Origin: Ignavibacteriales bacterium
Lineage (GTDB): Bacteria > Bacteroidota > Ignavibacteria > Ignavibacteriales > Melioribacteraceae
DNA: 64,000 nt
NCBI GenBank assembly: GCA_020635285.1
Contig: JACKAB010000006.1
Coordinates: 1 to 64,000, forward strand
Direction of reading: 5' to 3'
The notes beneath the pieces were generated by a model that did no database searches, was not told the DNA's origin, and was given only the letters and a program-made list of their open reading frames with translations. The translations under genes were made by a program, and so were the position numbers. Below are positions 37,080-44,864 of the stretch, in pieces (position 1 is the first letter of the stretch; every line of letters begins with the position of its first letter).

Positions 37080-37449
37080 CAGATATACCTTTTGAAAATA
37101 TTCTTATCGAAAAATATAAAATTTCCAAAATACATTATTAAAAAATTATTTATGAAATCCACTAGACATTAGTAACTTCGTAACTTAGTAACTTTTTCAT
37201 TTGGGGTTAGTTAGGGAGTTAAATATATACTATTATAAAGTTACAATTTACTTAGGATGATATCAGCATGTAGCCTGCTTTTTTGATTTATTAAACTTCC
37301 AAATGGTGCTTTGGGTTATGCGGGATGAACCTCGGGCTGGGTTGCTAAGGGGTCGAGGCAGAACAGTTCTAATATATAAGCTAGTACTTGAAGCAATTCA
37401 ATATTTTTAAGAAAGATATTTTTATTTTTCACATATGGAGAATTTATGG
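37080..37449. repeat. Non-coding interval with octamer block 2 and repeat R copy 2
   Basis: Octamers at 37171-37190 (GTAACTTCGTAACTTAGTAAC) are followed by GGGGTTAGTTAGGGAGTTAAA, an inverted AGTTACAATT at about 37239, and then the diverged repeat R copy 2 (37264-37350, with TTGGGTTATGCGGGATGAAC). The order octamers, GGTTAGTTAGGG, inverted octamer is the same as near 38300, so the block is a repeated module. I see no gene. Confidence 0.6.
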
Positions 37450-37695
37450 TCAATTTTTATTTAGTATACTAACCATACTATTATTCAATTTCTCAATATA
37501 TACTTGATTAAATATTGTTCTTTTTATTGGGTATATCCTCGGGAGATCTTTTTCGAAGTCATCTAATAAATCTTCTGAAATTAGTTCTAAATTTCTTAAT
37601 ACCCATCGCTTATAAAATCTATTTTTTGACTTTTCTCTTCTACTAAATGAGTCTGGCTGCGTGAATACTAATACTTTTAAATTTCTTATATTCAC
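37450..37695 (-). CDS. Small ORF of doubtful status
   Basis: This 81-codon frame starts with GTG and encodes a charged, soluble protein (RRWVLRNLELISEDLLDDF). It has no recognisable family, no clear binding site, and lies alone between repeat blocks. It could be a real accessory gene, a fragment of one, or chance. Codon composition is similar to the neighbouring AT-rich DNA and gives no help. Confidence 0.25.
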   Translation of the reverse strand: MNIRNLKVLVFTQPDSFSRREKSKNRFYKRWVLRNLELISEDLLDDFEKDLPRIYPIKRTIFNQVYIEKLNNSMVSILNKN

Positions 37696-38032
37696 CGCTA
37701 TATAAAAAATTATTTGATTAATTGTGAAAGTATCTACTAAATAAAAATCAATTTTAGTTGAATTGTTTTAAAATTTAAGAACTCTTTTTTAAAAGGTCAA
37801 CTTCAGAGTCATCAATTCTCAATTGCTGTTTAACAATGTTAATAAATTTGTCTTCAGTATCGGTTAATTGAAAATTCAAATAAGTATAAATATTTTAGCG
37901 TCTACATTCTCGTAGATAATAGGTAAGTAAATAATTTCTTTTTTTTTAATGTCTTTTAAATGAAGGATTGCAAACTTATTAAATAATATTTTCAATTATA
38001 TACTCTCTAAAAAGTGTATATTTAAAATAATA
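37696..38032. other. AT-rich stretch without a gene
   Basis: No convincing ORF, hairpin or RNA is visible. A weak trace around 37780-37880 reads on the minus strand as a short hydrophilic peptide with stops, which may be a gene remnant, but I cannot assign it. Confidence 0.35.
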
Positions 38033-38306
38033 AAAATTATTTTAATTTGTTAAAAAATCATATATTTAAATATGCTATCGGAGAAATCCCACGACGGCTC
38101 GTTAAAAAGACTAAGTGTTTTAACTCTGAGAGCTTCTAGGGTCTTACGTCTGAATTTATGGGTAATGAAGCTAGGTAGCATCCCCTAAGCTGGATTCGAA
38201 AAATCTCTTTTGTGAACGTAAAAATTTACAACTGTCAAAAGCTTAGGGGTTGTATTAAATTTAAAAGTCACATTAACTACTATTTCCAATATTTCGTAAC
38301 TTCATA
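38033..38306 (+). repeat. 274-bp direct repeat, copy 1
   Basis: From AAAATTATTTTAATTTG to TTCGTAACTTC this segment is about 97 percent identical to 38674-38947. The differences are a C-run of 4 against 5 bases near 38182, a few changes near 38250-38270, and one or two in the octamers. The core carries the structured element at 38072-38249, and the right end runs into TTCGTAAC octamers. The 80-codon ORF at 38418-38660 lies between the two copies. Confidence 0.9.
38072..38249 (+). ncRNA. Candidate structured RNA, copy 1
   Basis: Five nested or sequential stems are visible: a closing stem ATGCTATC (38072-38079) with GGTAGCAT (38174-38181); GGA-GAAA-TCC at 38080-38089, a GNRA tetraloop; GTTAAAA (38101-38107) with TTTTAAC (38118-38124); AGCTTC (38131-38136) with GAAGCT (38167-38172); and, outside the closing stem, CCCCTAAGCT (38182-38191) with AGCTTAGGGG (38240-38249), a perfect 10-bp stem. 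A multi-branched fold with a GNRA loop is what structured RNAs look like. No known family is recognised. The strand is chosen from the GNRA loop and could be wrong. Confidence 0.55.
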
Positions 38307-38417
38307 ACATTGTAACTTTTAAACTAAGGGTTAGTTAGAGGTTAAATATGAGTCGTTGCAAAATTACTAAGTTACATTGTTACTTTTGTGCAGCCTCTAC
38401 TTAACCAAACTGGCCCT
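38307..38417. repeat. Octamer block 3 with inverted partner
   Basis: The direct octamers (TTCGTAACTTCATAACATTGTAAC, starting at 38293 inside the repeat) are followed by AAGGGTTAGTTAGAGGTTAAA and then the inverted set ACTAAGTTACATTGTTAC (38366-38383). Then comes CTTAACCAAACTGGCC near 38400, an inverted copy of the GTTTGGTTAAG motif at 35880 and 35985. Confidence 0.55.
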
Positions 38418-38660
38418 TCAAAATAATGTTTGCTGGTCAGAGCGGTTAATATCATTGGCCTTTTCAATTCTTGCTTTTAATTCAATAGCTTTATCCTTCG
38501 TTAACTCAATGATAATCGGCTTCAGCTGCTCCCAAATTATATGTGCTTGTGAATAAGTGTAACCCATCTTCTGCATCTGCCAATCCTTTGCTAATTGCCA
38601 ATATGGTGATGTCGTCATGTCGTTACAGATTGCACCTTCTAAATAAAATGCCAACTGCAT
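38418..38660 (-). CDS. Small hypothetical protein between the two 274-bp repeats
   Basis: This 80-codon ORF encodes a mostly helical soluble protein (YWQLAKDWQMQKMGYTYSQ, IIWEQLKPIIIELTKDKAIELKARIEK). There is no recognised family. Sequence character is more protein-like than other small ORFs here, and its position between two almost identical repeats suggests that it is cargo of the repeat unit. The ATG has only GGA directly before it, so the start is uncertain. Confidence 0.4.
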   Translation of the reverse strand: MQLAFYLEGAICNDMTTSPYWQLAKDWQMQKMGYTYSQAHIIWEQLKPIIIELTKDKAIELKARIEKANDINRSDQQTLF

Positions 38661-38673
38661 TCCATTATAGGGT

Positions 38674-38947
38674 AAAATTATTTTAATTTGTTAAAAAATC
38701 ATATATTTAAATATGCTATCGGAGAAATCCCACGACGGCTCGTTAAAAAGACTAAGTGTTTTAACTCTGAGAGCTTCTAGGGTCTTACGTCTGAATTTAT
38801 GGGTAATGAAGCTAGGTAGCATCCCCCTAAGCTGGATTCGAAAAATCTCTTTTGTGAACGTAAAAATTTACAACTGTCAAAAGCTTAGGGGTAAATATTA
38901 AATTTAAAGTCTCATTAACTACTATTTCCAATATTTCGTAACTTCGT
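38674..38947 (+). repeat. 274-bp direct repeat, copy 2
   Basis: This is the second copy of the repeat at 38033-38306, in the same orientation, 641 bases further on. A 62-codon ORF crosses it (38713-38901), but the extra C at 38823-38827 shifts that frame relative to copy 1, so the conserved unit is not a protein. The octamer TTCGTAAC is present twice at the right end (38934-38949). Confidence 0.9.
38713..38891 (+). ncRNA. Candidate structured RNA, copy 2
   Basis: All stems of copy 1 are conserved: ATGCTATC (38713-38720) with GGTAGCAT (38815-38822), the GGA-GAAA-TCC hairpin, GTTAAAA with TTTTAAC, AGCTTC with GAAGCT, and CCCCTAAGCT (38824-38833) with AGCTTAGGGG (38882-38891). The only core difference is one extra C in the junction between the closing stem and the last hairpin, a place where length change does no harm to pairing. 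Confidence 0.55.
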
Positions 38948-39390
38948 AACTTTATTTAGTTAGGGATTGTTTATTAGCTGGTTAATAAGTTATTTTTTAG
39001 GGGCGGTTTGTTGGTATGAAGTTGTTTCCACATCTTTTTAAAAACTTTTCTATAAAACTACGTAAAGTAAGAAAAGGTTAGTTAGGGTCAATTAGGTGAT
39101 ATATTAGCATTGTTCTTAGTTCCTAAACACCCAAAGAGCCCATTTTATTTCCTTCACGCACTTCACTTACTTTTCAGAGGTCTAAAACCTATATAGAAAT
39201 AAATTATAATATTTTTTTCCCGGTAGAAGTACTAAAAAAAGTACGTGAAGTAAGTGAATAGTAGTAAATAGTTCGATTATGACTTGTTTTCGAATTTTAT
39301 TTCACGCACTTTGGTTTTTGAAAGTACGTGATTTCACGTAGTTTGGTAGATGCTATAGTCTAATAACTTCGTGAACAACGGCGTAATCAA
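38948..39390. repeat. Non-coding region with TTCACG(C/T)ACTT-type motifs beside the primase gene
   Basis: Variants of one motif recur on both strands: TTCACGCACTTCACTTAC at 39153, GTACGTGAAGTAAGTG at 39241, TTCACGCACTTTGG at 39301, AAAGTACGTGATTTCACGTAG at 39321, and TTCACGTACTTAACGTACTTTGG at 39438 (beyond the terminator). GTTAGTTAGGG also occurs near 38958 and 39078. Such clustered sites next to a primase-helicase gene suggest a replication origin with iterons. No gene is seen. Confidence 0.5.
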
Positions 39391-39424
39391 CAAAAAAGCC
39401 CCAACTAAATAAAAGAAGGGGCTT
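39391..39424 (-). terminator. Intrinsic terminator of the primase-helicase gene
   Basis: AAGCCCC (39396-39402) pairs with GGGGCTT (39418-39424). On the minus strand the stem is followed by TTTTTTG. It lies about 40 bases after the stop of the primase-helicase gene. Confidence 0.75.
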
Positions 39425-39461
39425 GAAAGTAGCTGATTTCACGTACTTAACGTACTTTGGT

Positions 39462-42083
39462 TTATTTCCACTCGTAGAAGTATTCATCATCTCTTCCATC
39501 ACTATACTGCTTCCTATCAACATTGATTCTGCGGAGCTTCATCTGTTGTGTAAATTTCGTCTTAGATGTCAAACCATCAAATAGTCTATTAAAAGTTCCA
39601 AGTAGAATTTCTCTCTCAACTTTTTTAGCTTTTAACATATCTTCAGTCATCAATCCTCTTCTATTATCCTTACCTAAAAAGTCATTACCTTTTTCTGGGT
39701 AATTTATATCAAACCATTCCCAATCATTAGTTTTAAGCTTATCGGCAAACAATTCAAATCTGTTCATACTTAACTCTTTAATTGTAGCCTTCGCTTCATT
39801 CTCTAATACAATTTTAACTTTATGTTTATCACTCTTATAATTATATAAGTACTGAGCAAATTTTGGTAACTCATTTCCAAGTGATTTTATAAAGTCTTCT
39901 GGGTTACGATTAAATGTTGGTTTGATATTTAGAGCATCACCGGTTTCTATGACATTAAATCTTCTGTCATACTTTTCTATTAGCATTGGTAGTGCTTCAT
40001 TACTAAAAAAGAACATATTGGCATCATTTGTGGCTTCATAGGCCCTTAAAAATTTTTCATTAATAATCATATTATGTTCAGAGATTAAGGATTTTAATTT
40101 AGATTTAACACTTCTCTTCGTCTTTGTTTCATCATTAGCAACTTCATTAAAAGCTACAAACAACTTGTTACTCATATAACCATTAAAATCGCTTTGCAGT
40201 CTATCGTCATCAACTACTATGGTCTGCTTTTCCCCAAATAATGGTTTTATAATCTTATCAAAGAATAAGTTTTTACCAGCGCCCGGTAATCCTTGGAACA
40301 ACCAAGTGGTATCTACTTTTTGTCTTGTTGTGAAAACATAACTTAACCAATTAATAAAATGCTCTCTTTCATTTTCAACGGGTATAACATTCCTTAAAAG
40401 GTAAAATGTTCTTGGGCAAGCAACTTCGAGTTCAATCTTTTCATCATTTTTTTCATAGAACATAAATTCTGTCGGTGTAAAAAGGTTAAATTTTCTGTTG
40501 TAAATATCAAACTTACCCCCAAGATCTTGCGGCATAAACTTAACTCTAAAGTGTGGAAAGTTTTGCGGAGGTTTTATTCCATGATCTTTAAGCAGCTCTA
40601 TAATTTTATTCCTCTCAATACCAAGTTTTGGGACATCTTCCTCAGCATCATAATAACCATAAGCATCACTGGTCATATCGTACATTGGTACAACTGGATC
40701 ATTAGTAATATGATCCTCTAACTCATCTGTATAATCTTTCTCTAATGCTTTTAATTGTTTTCTTAATGAACCCACATCTTCTCCAAATGACTTTTTAAGC
40801 AGCGGCAATATTTCTGAGATTGTAACATCATTATTTACTATTGATAGAAAATCCAGAACCTCTTCTTTTGCTTTTCTTTTAGATAGTGCATTGCTGACAG
40901 ATGCTCCACTGATCAGCTCATTTATAACCCAAAAAACCCCATCATCTGTTTCTTGAAATTTCTGCATCAGATCATCTAGACCATTAGCTTTAAGATATTC
41001 ATCCGGGTCTTTGTGCATCCCAAACTTTTTAGGATTAACTACAAATGGAACAATTGAAGTATGCTTCAATATTAACTTAATAGCTTCCCTTGTATTACTA
41101 GGGCCAACTCCATCATTATCAAATACAATTATTAAGTGTTTAATTTTTCTTATTTTTAATTCATTAAGGTGTCTTTTACCCAACATACCTTGTCCAACGG
41201 CAACAACATTGTTAACCCCAAGAGCTTGGAGGTATAATACATCGGGGTATCCTTCAACAACAATAAGTGTATCTTCCTTTTTATCGACCTTATCAATCCC
41301 AAATAAATCATCTTTCTTTAATCCGGGCGTACTATCCCAACGAACATTATCATGAACCTTTTTATCGTAAGTAGTAATTGTTGTCCCTTTTGGACTGGTT
41401 GCTCTTTTCAGAAATCCGGTAATCAATCCTTCAGCATTACGGTAGGGAAAAGCTAATCTAAAATTATCACCAAAATGGCCTTGTAATTTTAATTTTGACA
41501 CAACTTTTCTTTTATCTTCATCACTATCTATTAACATTTTCTTCACATCATAATCTTCCGGTAAATAAAACCAGTCGCTATTCTTTAGAACTTCTGGGTC
41601 ATATTTACGTTGATTTACTAAATAGTCCAGAGCTTCTTTCCCTTCCTCTTTATATAGTAGTTCTTTACCTCTTTCTACAATTTCATTTAGTAAAAAGCTG
41701 CGTGTGATTAGCTCATCTTGCTCTTGCTTTTCCTTAAGGGTTTGTTTGGGGATGTTTAGGGTCTGATTAGGATCAATATTTAGATTGAACTCTTTTACTA
41801 ACCATTTAATAGATTCTGGAATAGTCATCCCAGTAACCTTATATACTAGATGAATGGATCCAATTCCTTTGACTTCTTTACAGCCAAAGCAATTAAACTG
41901 ATTTCTGGTGTAATCTAGATTAAATGGAGTTCCACTTTTAGATGGGTGCTTTGTTGGGCAATTTCCTACTAATGAATTACCTCTCTTTGTTAAGTTTGTT
42001 GCTCCAAGTCTGACAGCAACGTCTACGATATTTAGGCTATCGTTAACCTCTTGATAAATTTCCTTTTTGATTTTGTTTGACAT
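39462..42083 (-). CDS. Primase-helicase: CHC2 zinc finger, Toprim and SF3 helicase domains
   Basis: This protein of about 873 residues has a CHC2 zinc finger (Cys42, His46, Cys65, Cys68; NCPTKHPS and FNCFGC), a Toprim domain (LIVVEGYPDVLYLQALG, VFDNDGVGPSN) and a C-terminal SF3/D5-type helicase with Walker A LFQGLPGAGKNLFF followed by FVAFNEVAND. Such proteins replicate phages, plasmids and integrated elements. The frame is open to 42116; I use ATG 42083 because CHC2 proteins normally begin just before the helix seen here. It overlaps the DUF5659-like gene upstream in another frame and ends before a terminator. Confidence 0.88.
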   Translation of the reverse strand: MSNKIKKEIYQEVNDSLNIVDVAVRLGATNLTKRGNSLVGNCPTKHPSKSGTPFNLDYTRNQFNCFGCKEVKGIGSIHLVYKVTGMTIPESIKWLVKEFNLNIDPNQTLNIPKQTLKEKQEQDELITRSFLLNEIVERGKELLYKEEGKEALDYLVNQRKYDPEVLKNSDWFYLPEDYDVKKMLIDSDEDKRKVVSKLKLQGHFGDNFRLAFPYRNAEGLITGFLKRATSPKGTTITTYDKKVHDNVRWDSTPGLKKDDLFGIDKVDKKEDTLIVVEGYPDVLYLQALGVNNVVAVGQGMLGKRHLNELKIRKIKHLIIVFDNDGVGPSNTREAIKLILKHTSIVPFVVNPKKFGMHKDPDEYLKANGLDDLMQKFQETDDGVFWVINELISGASVSNALSKRKAKEEVLDFLSIVNNDVTISEILPLLKKSFGEDVGSLRKQLKALEKDYTDELEDHITNDPVVPMYDMTSDAYGYYDAEEDVPKLGIERNKIIELLKDHGIKPPQNFPHFRVKFMPQDLGGKFDIYNRKFNLFTPTEFMFYEKNDEKIELEVACPRTFYLLRNVIPVENEREHFINWLSYVFTTRQKVDTTWLFQGLPGAGKNLFFDKIIKPLFGEKQTIVVDDDRLQSDFNGYMSNKLFVAFNEVANDETKTKRSVKSKLKSLISEHNMIINEKFLRAYEATNDANMFFFSNEALPMLIEKYDRRFNVIETGDALNIKPTFNRNPEDFIKSLGNELPKFAQYLYNYKSDKHKVKIVLENEAKATIKELSMNRFELFADKLKTNDWEWFDINYPEKGNDFLGKDNRRGLMTEDMLKAKKVEREILLGTFNRLFDGLTSKTKFTQQMKLRRINVDRKQYSDGRDDEYFYEWK

Positions 42084-42435
42084 AATTGTTCTCTGATTTC
42101 GATTCTGATAAAGCATTGTGTAAAATACTTTTCAGAGTGCGGATGTATGTACTGTAGCGCATTGGTTTAACCTCTCCACTATCAGTATAATATTGGTCTA
42201 CAAGATTTATTAGTTTACTATTTTTAATAAATCTAAAGACCGAAATTGGCCCTTGTCGACGATGCTCAACCAAATCGAGCCCCGAGGCCATTAAGAATGC
42301 AGATAAATAAAAATCCTTATTCTCATAAAATTGTGTTTGTATCATATTCTGATCTCCACTGTTTGTGTATGGATTAATCCCAGATATAGTGCTGGTCACA
42401 CTGTTGGTATTTGTTCTCCTTAATTGATAAGACAT
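42043..42435 (-). CDS. DUF5659-like small protein
   Basis: This 130-residue protein has a core FYENKDFYLSAFLMASGLDL followed by RRQGPISVFRFIKNSKLINLVDQYY, the pattern I associate with DUF5659, a small domain found beside primases in integrated elements. No catalytic motif is seen. It overlaps the start of the primase-helicase gene and is the first gene after a promoter at 42560-42588, so it is probably a replication accessory or regulatory protein. The family name is from memory and only moderately certain. Confidence 0.65.
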   Translation of the reverse strand: MSYQLRRTNTNSVTSTISGINPYTNSGDQNMIQTQFYENKDFYLSAFLMASGLDLVEHRRQGPISVFRFIKNSKLINLVDQYYTDSGEVKPMRYSTYIRTLKSILHNALSESKSENNYVKQNQKGNLSRG

Positions 42436-42559
42436 AATGAAAGTAATGATAAAAATTTATGGAAGAGATCGAGAGAAAAATATTAACCAGTTAGTTTGTT
42501 AAAATTATTGACTCGATTGAAGAATAATGATTACAACAAGTTATTTATAATCACACTTG

Positions 42560-42588
42560 AATATCCGATTATATTATGACATTGTCAA
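42560..42588 (-). promoter_or_regulatory. Promoter for the element's replication genes
   Basis: On the minus strand TTGACA (42588-42583) is followed after 17 bases by GATATT (42565-42560). The start codon of the first gene is about 125 bases further on. A pair of ACTATGCCA repeats, 12 bases apart, lies just upstream at 42622-42642 and may bind a regulator or the missing integrase. Confidence 0.5.
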
Positions 42589-42692
42589 GTTTTTTGAAAA
42601 TAATTTATAATAAAAAACAATACTATGCCATTTACTATGCCACCCATCTTTAAGTTGTTGTTATATAAGTAGATATGGGGATTGAAAGATAC

Positions 42693-42733
42693 TTTGTAAT
42701 CAGCAGGTTGCGGGTTCGAGTCCCATCACCAGC
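42693..42733 (+). other. Displaced 3' fragment of a tRNA-Thr (TGT) gene, attachment site
   Basis: The sequence TTTGTAATCAGCAGG, then the T-arm GCGGGTTCGAGTCCC, then the acceptor strand ACCAGC matches tRNA-Thr from the anticodon loop (anticodon TGT) to the 3' end. The 5' half is missing: the bases before the loop do not pair with TCAGC. One T-stem pair is broken (C-A), as in a non-functional copy. This is what an integrative element leaves when it enters the 3' end of a tRNA gene, so position 42693 marks an element border and the intact tRNA should lie at the other end. Confidence 0.75.
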
Positions 42734-42741
42734 TCATGCTA

Positions 42742-42776
42742 AAGCCTTGTAAAACAATAATTTACAAGGCTTTTTT
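42742..42776 (+). terminator. Intrinsic terminator following the tRNA-Thr fragment
   Basis: GCCTTGTAAA (42744-42753) pairs perfectly with TTTACAAGGC (42761-42770), followed by six T. It is the original tRNA gene's terminator, which confirms that the tRNA read left to right and that DNA to the right is the original chromosome. Confidence 0.85.
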
Positions 42777-42970
42777 ATTTTAAATAGTTTGAATTATCGC
42801 TTAGGGTAGTTAAAATTGCAAATGGCATCAATTTGTATAAACAGTTATTGTTGGAGGTTATCTATAAAGAATAAATGGTGTATCACTTTGATCAAATTAA
42901 ATAGAATGGTTTACAGAACCCAATTTTATCATACGTTTATCAAACTCCATAAAAGTAATAAATAAAGACA

Positions 42971-43498
42971 TTATTTATAACCTTCAACTTTAGTCCTGCA
43001 TTTGTTACAGTAAGTGATTCCCTTGATATCAACTTCTTCAATTCCGTGGGAAGCGTGCATTACGCAGTCCCAATCAATGCAATGACGTAAACCGTAATTA
43101 TGCCCAAGTTCGTGAAGTGTTTCTTTAATTGTACGTTCTAATAAAAGGCTTTCGTTTGCAATGCCAGAATAAAAGATTTCATGCAAACGGCAAACAGAAA
43201 GAATAGAGTGTTTTCCGTTAAGCTGAGCTTCACCAAAAATAAATGTTAAAGCAGGGACAAAAATATCCACATCCGTTAATAAGATTATTTTACCATCATA
43301 TTGATCCGTAAGATTTATCATTTCGGCAATAATCTGAGTAGAGAAATATTGTTTTCGGTCTATAGAAAAGAAATCATCCATGTTTAATTTAATATCAACA
43401 ACATGAATGCTGGAAGAAAATCTTTTAGATAATTCTTTAATAAGATTTTGCAGCAATAAATTGCTGTAAAATTTAACCGGTGCAATAAAGATATCCAT
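42971..43498 (-). CDS. Archaemetzincin family zinc protease
   Basis: This 175-residue protein carries the complete archaemetzincin signature: HELGHNYGLRHC (His129, Glu130, His133, His139, Cys140), Cys145 with the Met-turn VMHAS, then Cys164 and Cys167 (YCNKC) for a second zinc. The length is normal for the family. Substrates of these metalloproteases are unknown. There is no signal peptide, so it acts in the cytoplasm. It begins 3 bases after the NtrC-type regulator gene ends, so it belongs to the redox-complex operon's two-component unit. Confidence 0.93.
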   Translation of the reverse strand: MDIFIAPVKFYSNLLLQNLIKELSKRFSSSIHVVDIKLNMDDFFSIDRKQYFSTQIIAEMINLTDQYDGKIILLTDVDIFVPALTFIFGEAQLNGKHSILSVCRLHEIFYSGIANESLLLERTIKETLHELGHNYGLRHCIDWDCVMHASHGIEEVDIKGITYCNKCRTKVEGYK

Positions 43499-43500
43499 TG

Positions 43501-44853
43501 CTACTCTGCTTTGCGGAGATTATGCTTATTTATCTTATTGTAAAGCGTAACTCTATCGATCTCAAGAATTTTGGCAGTTTTAGAAATATTCCAATCGTTC
43601 TCATTTAAGATCCTGTTGATGTATTTCTTTTCAATTGAAGCGAGACTTTTCTCATCACCTGGCAATTCGAGATTATTCCTTGAAACATGGAATGGGAGAT
43701 CATCAACAGTAATAGAATCGGATTTTCCAACCACCATAGCTCTTTCAATTGCATTTTCCAATTCGCGTACATTTCCTGGCCATTGATAATTCATTAGAAA
43801 ATCCATAGCTTCTTTGGAAATGTTCTTTATCTTTTTATTCATTGCACATGAAAATTTTTTGATAAAGAAATTTACAAGGAGTGGAATATCATCCCTTCTT
43901 TCACGCAAGGGTGGAATAAGAATATTAAAAACATTTAATCTATAATATAAATCTTCTCTAAACTTACCTGCTTTAACAAGATCTTCGAGAGATTCGTTAG
44001 TTGCGGTAATAACTCTAAAATTACTTTTTATTAATTCATTTCCGCCGACCCGGTTAAACTGTTTTGTCTCTATTACTCTTAACAATTCAACTTGCATCAT
44101 AAGGGAAATCGAGCCGATTTCATCAAGAAAAATCGTTCCGCCATCGGCCATTTCAAATTTTCCTTTTCTTCTGAATTGAGCACCGGTAAATGCACCCTTT
44201 TCGTGCCCGAACAATTCACTTTCAAGAAGTGATTCTGCCAAGGCACCGCAGTTCACAGTGATGATGGGAGAATATTTTCTTCTGCTGTTTATGTGAATGG
44301 CTTTAGCAACTAATTCTTTTCCGGTACCGCTCTCCCCTCTTATCATAACCGTAGTATCCGTGCTGGAAACAGAATGTACTAATTCATAAATTTTCTTTAT
44401 CTGAAAGCTTTCACCTATAAGATTATCCGGTTTGATAATTTCATCAATATTTTCTTTTAACTGAACGTTTTCAATCTTAAGAGCACGCTGTTCCAGCGCT
44501 CTTTTAACAAGATGTGCAAGTTCATCAGGATCAACTGGTTTTGTAACATAATCATAGGCACCGTTTTTCAAGGCTGTAATTGCAGTCGGCACTGAAGAAA
44601 ATGCAGTGATGAGAATAATAATGGCATCTTTATCAATTGCTTTAATTTTTGATAACAAATCCAAACCGCTCATACCTGGCATTTTCATATCAACAAGAAG
44701 AAGGTCATACTTTTCTTTTGCATATTTAATTAAAGCAGTTTCACCATCTTCGGCAGTATCAACAATATAATTATCTTCAATAAACCAATGATAAAAAGAT
44801 TCGCGTACAATTTTTTCATCATCTACTATTAATATTTTTTCCTTCTGATCCAT
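43501..44853 (-). CDS. Sigma-54-dependent response regulator, NtrC family
   Basis: This 450-residue regulator has a receiver domain (phosphorylation site Asp55 in LLLVDMKMPG), a AAA+ domain with GESGTGKE (173-180) and the sigma-54 contact GAFTGA (220-225), and a Fis-type helix-turn-helix at the end (WNISKTAKILEIDRVTLYNKI). It activates sigma-54 promoters when phosphorylated. Its kinase is encoded 12 bases upstream. Likely targets are the HybAB/GcvH-like genes upstream and perhaps others. I did not find a convincing -24/-12 promoter before those genes. Confidence 0.93.
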   Translation of the reverse strand: MDQKEKILIVDDEKIVRESFYHWFIEDNYIVDTAEDGETALIKYAKEKYDLLLVDMKMPGMSGLDLLSKIKAIDKDAIIILITAFSSVPTAITALKNGAYDYVTKPVDPDELAHLVKRALEQRALKIENVQLKENIDEIIKPDNLIGESFQIKKIYELVHSVSSTDTTVMIRGESGTGKELVAKAIHINSRRKYSPIITVNCGALAESLLESELFGHEKGAFTGAQFRRKGKFEMADGGTIFLDEIGSISLMMQVELLRVIETKQFNRVGGNELIKSNFRVITATNESLEDLVKAGKFREDLYYRLNVFNILIPPLRERRDDIPLLVNFFIKKFSCAMNKKIKNISKEAMDFLMNYQWPGNVRELENAIERAMVVGKSDSITVDDLPFHVSRNNLELPGDEKSLASIEKKYINRILNENDWNISKTAKILEIDRVTLYNKINKHNLRKAE

Positions 44854-44864
44854 AAATTATCCCA

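Larger units (their letters stand above)
42436..42970. other. Gene-free interval holding the element border
   Basis: This stretch holds the promoter of the element's replication genes, the ACTATGCCA pair, the tRNA-Thr fragment and its terminator, listed separately. From 42777 to 42970 I see nothing: no ORF, hairpin or motif. Confidence 0.5.

Noticed and set aside
38713..38901. 62-codon ORF across the second 274-bp repeat
   Set aside because: The first copy differs by one base in a C-run that shifts this frame, and there is no binding site or family. The conserved feature is the folding, not a protein.
38033..38947. Retron, DGR or CRISPR-associated RNA
   Set aside because: Two copies of a folded sequence suggested it, but no reverse transcriptase, Cas, TnpB or transposase gene is present in the window, and no regularly spaced repeat-spacer array occurs.
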